Assembly (NCBI GenBank): GCA_017557535.1
Contig: JAFYYM010000077.1
Location: 48,750 to 112,749 of the forward strand
DNA from: Bacteroidales bacterium
Lineage (GTDB): Bacteria; Bacteroidota; Bacteroidia; Bacteroidales; UBA932
Direction of reading: 5' to 3'
Length of the DNA: 64,000 nucleotides
Shown: one piece after another, positions 60,438 through 64,000 of the stretch
Position numbering within the stretch: the first letter of the stretch is position 1
How the letters are laid out: each line of letters begins with the position of its first letter
Position numbers and translations under genes: made by a program
The notes under the pieces: model-generated
Told to the model about the DNA's origin: nothing
Database searches by the model: none
What the model saw: only the letters and a program-made list of their open reading frames with translations

Positions 60438-63400
60438 ATGAGTATCAAACGTTTCCTTATCCTTTCCATCATCTTGGCCTTTGCGGCGTCCCTGGGTTCC
60501 TGCAAAAAAGAGGATCCCATCGTGGAGGTTACCGGTGTCTCATTAAGCCAGACTACCCTCTCCATCGCCAAAGGAGGCAAGACGAGCTTGACCGCGACGG
60601 TCAGCCCTTCTAACGCCACCGACAAAACAGTGACCTGGTCAAGCTCGAATTCATCAGTGGCGACGGTTGACGCCGGTACCGTGACCGCCATCGCTGTTGG
60701 AAGCACTACCATCACCGCTTCAGCTAGCGGTAGAACGGCTAGTTGTGAAGTCACGGTAACCCCTAAGGGAGTGACTTCGATCAGGCTGGATAAGGGGGCG
60801 GCTTCCATGAACGTCAAAGATGTTTTAACTCTAGTAGCCACGGTTGAGCCCGCTGACGCTGACGACAAGACTCTCACCTGGACATCCAGTGATGAGAGCG
60901 TCGCGACAGTTGACAATGGGAAGATTACGGCTGTAGGAAAGGGAGAAGCCGTGATCACAGCTTCTGTCGGAACTCTGAAAGTCACTTGCAAGGTGACTGT
61001 CAGCTTCCCTATCAATTCCATATCCCTTGACAAGAGTACCGCTCAGGTTGAGGAAGAACAGACCTTCACCCTGAAGGCAAGTGTGGACACCGAGGATCCT
61101 GACCTGACGGTGTACTGGTCTTCCGACAATAAAGATGTGGCCACCGTCGACGCCAACGGCGCGGTCATGGGAATAGCGGTCGGAGAGGCAACCATAACCG
61201 CCAAGGCCGGTGACAAGACCGCCACTTGCAAGGTCACCGTGAAGGAAGGGTCATATAAAGCCAAGGAGAGAGCGGCGTTGATTAAGTTTTTCAACTCGAA
61301 CAATGGGAATAACTGGAGAGACTATTATAAGGAGTATTGGTGCACGGACAAAGACCTGAGGCTTTGGCCAGGCATCGAGATGACTGCCGACGGCAAGCAT
61401 GTGAGGAAATTGTGGATAACCGATGAGAATCTAAGAGGACAGTTACCGAAAGAAATCGCGGATCTTACCGAACTTGAAGTCCTTCATCTGATGAATGAAG
61501 GCGATTTCACCCAAACCTATCCCTTGCCTAAAGAGATCGGACAGCTCAAAAAGCTCAAGGACCTGACAACCTGGAGGTATCCTATCTCCGGGAAGCTTCC
61601 GGAGTCCCTATTCGACCTTCCTGATCTTGAGATATTAGCATTAAAACATACCCCCCTGGATAAATGGACCATTCCAACCTATATAACCAAATTGCGGAAA
61701 ATCAGGGAGCTGCATTTCTTTGACTGCAACCTTACCGGGAAGATTCCGGAAGAGCTGGGCCAACTTACCGGTCTGGAAGTCCTTTATCTCGCGAACAATG
61801 ACCTGTCCGGCACATTGCCCGCCTCGATGGGAAACCTCATCAATTTGAAGAGGATCAACTTGAGCGCGAACAAGCTATCAGGCTCGATCCCTACTTCGGT
61901 AGCCAACATGGATTATTACTGGTGGCTATGGTCCGGGATATTCGAAGGCAACCAGTTCACGATGGATAACCTTCGTGATTCAAAGGTTCCGGCACCGAGA
62001 AGTCCCAAGGTAAAGATGCTCTCCGGGAAGGAAGTGGATATCGAACAAGAGTTCCTGAAGAACCAGTACACCGTGTTGATGAGTATGAATCCTGAGTCCG
62101 GGGATGCGATTGAATGCCTCACCCAGCTTGTTTCTTTATACAACGCAAACAAAAGCAAAGGACTTGGAATCATCACATACTATGACAACAACATCTCCTC
62201 TGGTTCGTTAAAGGATGAAAGGGACGAGATATTCAAACAGGACCTCAGCAAATGCGGTGCTACCTGGGATTCTTTCATAAGGTACATGTACGATGATTAT
62301 CCTAACGGAGCACCTTTCCATGCGGAATATGGGTTGGGAATGTATCCTAGTGGCAGAGAGAACGATATCGTCATCATAGGGCCTGACAATACCTTGGTCT
62401 ATTCCACGGTAATCGACCGTTCCAGGGATTACCTGAACAATGCGGTCGCATTCCTTCAGAAAGAGTTCAAGACCACCGTCACACACTACGAATCAAAGGA
62501 TTACACCCAGGACGGGAAGGTTACGACACTGCAGAAAGCCAGCAAGGGCAAGGGAATCGACCTGGTGATCACCGGCGATGCATTCTCGGACAGGAAGATC
62601 AGCGACGGAACATTGAAGAACTCCGCCGACCAGGTCGTGAAAGACCTCTTCTCCGTCGAACCGTTCAAGTCGATGAAAGACAGGTTCAACATCTACCTTG
62701 TCAATGCGGTATCCAAGCATGAAGAATACTTCAACGGCAACTCGACGGTCTTCAGTGGAGGCTTCGGATATGGCTCCGCCGTCGGAGGTGACAATCAGAA
62801 GGTGCTCGAGTACGCGAAGAAGGCCGTGCCCGACAACACTCGAATGGACAACGTCGCCGTACTGGTCCTGATGTACAGCGTACGCAACGGAGGAACCACT
62901 TACATGATGGATCCGAATAATTCCAATGTCTATGCAGGTGGTGCCTCAGTGTGCTGGGTGCCTTACAAGGACGCTTCCATCAGCGGAGGAATATCTGAGC
63001 ATGCCAGCACTGTCATCCACGAACTGGGCGGCCACGGTATCGCCAAACTAGGCGATGAATATGCCTACCGCGACCAGGGCAGGATAAGCGAGGAAGAGGT
63101 GAACTATACCAAGAACGAGCAGAAGAACAAGAACTGGTATTTGAACGTCGACTTCACTTCAGACCCCAGTAAGGTCCTCTGGAGCCAGTTCATCGGGGAC
63201 AGCGCCTTCGCTTCCGAAAACATCAGTGTCTATGAAGGAGGCTTCACCTACTGGCTCGGAGTCTGGAGACCTACGAAGCAGAGCGTGATGAATGACAATT
63301 ACTCATATTCCACATTCAACGCCCCGTCCCGCTCGCTGATTTGGACCAGGATAATGAAGCTTTCCGAAGGCGAAAGCTGGAAGTACGACTATAATGATTT

Positions 63401-63533
63401 CAAGACCTGGGACAAGGCCCATCCTACCACCAGGGCAACCACCAGAAGCATCGTGGAGACTGACGGCGAGGTTCCTGTCCACGTGCCGCCTGTCATTGTC
63501 AGGAAGACTTGGGAGGAAGTAATTGGATATTAA
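60438..63533 (+). CDS. Multidomain surface lipoprotein: BIG2 x3, LRR, thioredoxin-like fold, M64 metallopeptidase
   Basis: 1031 residues. Lipoprotein signal ends SLGSC (Cys22). Three BIG2 repeats (about 30-275) are followed by leucine-rich repeats (about 330-500: LTELEVLHLMN, LTGLEVLYLANNDLSGTLPASMGNL). Next is a thioredoxin-like segment (about 530-660) without a CxxC pair, and an M64-type peptidase (about 690-1000). The zinc motif IHELGGHGIAKLGDEY has His861, Glu862 and His866, spaced HExxxH, then Asp873-Glu874-Tyr875. M64 includes IgA-cleaving enzymes, but the substrate here is unknown. It is probably displayed on the cell surface and binds and cuts a host or dietary protein. Confidence 0.88.
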   Translation: MSIKRFLILSIILAFAASLGSCKKEDPIVEVTGVSLSQTTLSIAKGGKTSLTATVSPSNATDKTVTWSSSNSSVATVDAGTVTAIAVGSTTITASASGRTASCEVTVTPKGVTSIRLDKGAASMNVKDVLTLVATVEPADADDKTLTWTSSDESVATVDNGKITAVGKGEAVITASVGTLKVTCKVTVSFPINSISLDKSTAQVEEEQTFTLKASVDTEDPDLTVYWSSDNKDVATVDANGAVMGIAVGEATITAKAGDKTATCKVTVKEGSYKAKERAALIKFFNSNNGNNWRDYYKEYWCTDKDLRLWPGIEMTADGKHVRKLWITDENLRGQLPKEIADLTELEVLHLMNEGDFTQTYPLPKEIGQLKKLKDLTTWRYPISGKLPESLFDLPDLEILALKHTPLDKWTIPTYITKLRKIRELHFFDCNLTGKIPEELGQLTGLEVLYLANNDLSGTLPASMGNLINLKRINLSANKLSGSIPTSVANMDYYWWLWSGIFEGNQFTMDNLRDSKVPAPRSPKVKMLSGKEVDIEQEFLKNQYTVLMSMNPESGDAIECLTQLVSLYNANKSKGLGIITYYDNNISSGSLKDERDEIFKQDLSKCGATWDSFIRYMYDDYPNGAPFHAEYGLGMYPSGRENDIVIIGPDNTLVYSTVIDRSRDYLNNAVAFLQKEFKTTVTHYESKDYTQDGKVTTLQKASKGKGIDLVITGDAFSDRKISDGTLKNSADQVVKDLFSVEPFKSMKDRFNIYLVNAVSKHEEYFNGNSTVFSGGFGYGSAVGGDNQKVLEYAKKAVPDNTRMDNVAVLVLMYSVRNGGTTYMMDPNNSNVYAGGASVCWVPYKDASISGGISEHASTVIHELGGHGIAKLGDEYAYRDQGRISEEEVNYTKNEQKNKNWYLNVDFTSDPSKVLWSQFIGDSAFASENISVYEGGFTYWLGVWRPTKQSVMNDNYSYSTFNAPSRSLIWTRIMKLSEGESWKYDYNDFKTWDKAHPTTRATTRSIVETDGEVPVHVPPVIVRKTWEEVIGY

Positions 63534-63553
63534 GAATTTAACAAAACTACAAT

Positions 63554-64000
63554 ATGAGAATAAGTGCCCTGGCCGCTCTCGCGGCGATCACCACCCTCTT
63601 CGTTGCCTGCGGGCCGAAGGAAGAACCGATTGAGCCAACTCCGGCAAAAGTGGAGGTGACAAGTGTGACTTTAAACCAAGCCACGTTGGCTCTGGAAACC
63701 GGACAGACCAGTAGTCTGACAGCAACAGTGCAGCCTTCTAACGCCACTGATAAGACAGTAACGTGGTCAAGCTCAAATGCTTCCGTCGCAACTGTCTCCA
63801 ATGGGACCGTCACCGCGGCAAGCGAGGGAACCGCTACGATAACAGCAACCGCAGGTGGGAAATCCGCCACATGCCAGGTGACTGTCAGCAAGAAAGTGGT
63901 GCCGGTCACAGCGATCGAGTTCATTGAGACCGATCATAGCGTATATATTGGCAAGAGCATCCAATTAAGCGTCAAGCTCACTCCCTCCAACGCCACGGAA
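63554..64000 (+). CDS. BIG2-repeat lipoprotein, N-terminal part only
   Basis: Starts at ATG 63554, 20 bp after the M64 gene, and continues past the window's right edge (149 codons visible). Signal peptide with lipobox (TLFVAC), then one full BIG2 repeat (VTSVTLNQATLALETGQTSS to about residue 115) and the start of a second (VTAIEFIETDHSVYIGKS). The first repeat is very close to the first repeat of the M64 protein at both DNA and protein level (SNATDKTVTWSSSNASVATV against SNATDKTVTWSSSNSSVATV), so the two are recent paralogues in part. The C-terminal function is unknown. Confidence 0.85.
   Translation, partial: MRISALAALAAITTLFVACGPKEEPIEPTPAKVEVTSVTLNQATLALETGQTSSLTATVQPSNATDKTVTWSSSNASVATVSNGTVTAASEGTATITATAGGKSATCQVTVSKKVVPVTAIEFIETDHSVYIGKSIQLSVKLTPSNATE

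Noticed and set aside
1-64000. CRISPR arrays, rRNA operons, prophage or conjugative element genes
   Set aside because: No regularly spaced repeats, rRNA sequence, phage structural genes or transfer genes were seen.

Overview
The window is a chromosomal segment of a Bacteroidota bacterium, most likely order Bacteroidales. The evidence is SusC/SusD with a sigma/anti-sigma pair, promoters of the TTG-N18-21-TAnnTTTG type, the succinyl-ornithine type of arginine operon, the Bacteroidetes form of RNA polymerase omega, BamA/BamD and OmpH-family genes, and no visible Shine-Dalgarno sites. Base composition is moderate (about half G+C by eye). I cannot name the genus. I see no CRISPR array, rRNA or prophage.

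Layout. 1-10.9 kb (all minus): a PUL-like locus with an MGH1/GH63-like glycoside hydrolase, glycerate kinase, an SH3-like secreted protein, a lipoprotein FAD oxidoreductase, ECF sigma, FecR anti-sigma, SusC with an STN domain, and the start of SusD. The hydrolase/glycerate kinase pair suggests use of a sugar-glycerate compound such as glucosyl- or mannosylglycerate. 10.9-12.7 kb: a RAYT-type Y1 transposase with a small partner gene, flanked by REP-like inverted repeats. A second repeat family ends on the 3' end of a tRNA-Arg gene. 12.6-15.3 kb: tRNA-Arg, rpmF, DUF177 and typA. 15.3-24.2 kb: the arginine operon argR-GNAT-argG-argC-argD-argF'-argB-argE-argH, with an ARG-box operator and a terminator. 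argD carries a 144-bp, in-frame, inverted-repeat-bounded insertion.

24.3-33.4 kb: guaA, a CE15 esterase, two outer-membrane porins, a DASS-family anion transporter, gdhA and an OmpH/Skp chaperone. 33.4-37.6 kb (minus): nadK-uppS-bamA-ompH, an envelope operon. 37.7-41.9 kb (plus): pdxJ, a second OmpH, a glycosyltransferase and a LysM/periplasmic-binding protein. 41.9-47.9 kb (minus): capA-like gene, phoH, trxB, bamD, rpoZ and recN. 48-49.3 kb: tRNA-His with a strong promoter and terminator, a GIN-domain lipoprotein, and a free-standing putative small RNA. 49.3-55.7 kb: gyrA with a downstream TPR gene, and a Clp ATPase. 55.8-64 kb: surface proteins with BIG2 Ig-like repeats (one fused to LRR, thioredoxin-like and M64 peptidase domains) around a PerM transporter and a D-2-hydroxyacid dehydrogenase, plus a 42-codon small gene under a palindrome-overlapped promoter.

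The strongest unusual items are the palindromic insertion translated inside argD, the RAYT/REP/tRNA-Arg repeat complex, the putative glycosylglycerate locus, the unidentified small RNA near 49.1-49.3 kb, and the small gene near 58.1 kb. All functions are inferred from reading the sequence; no database search was run.
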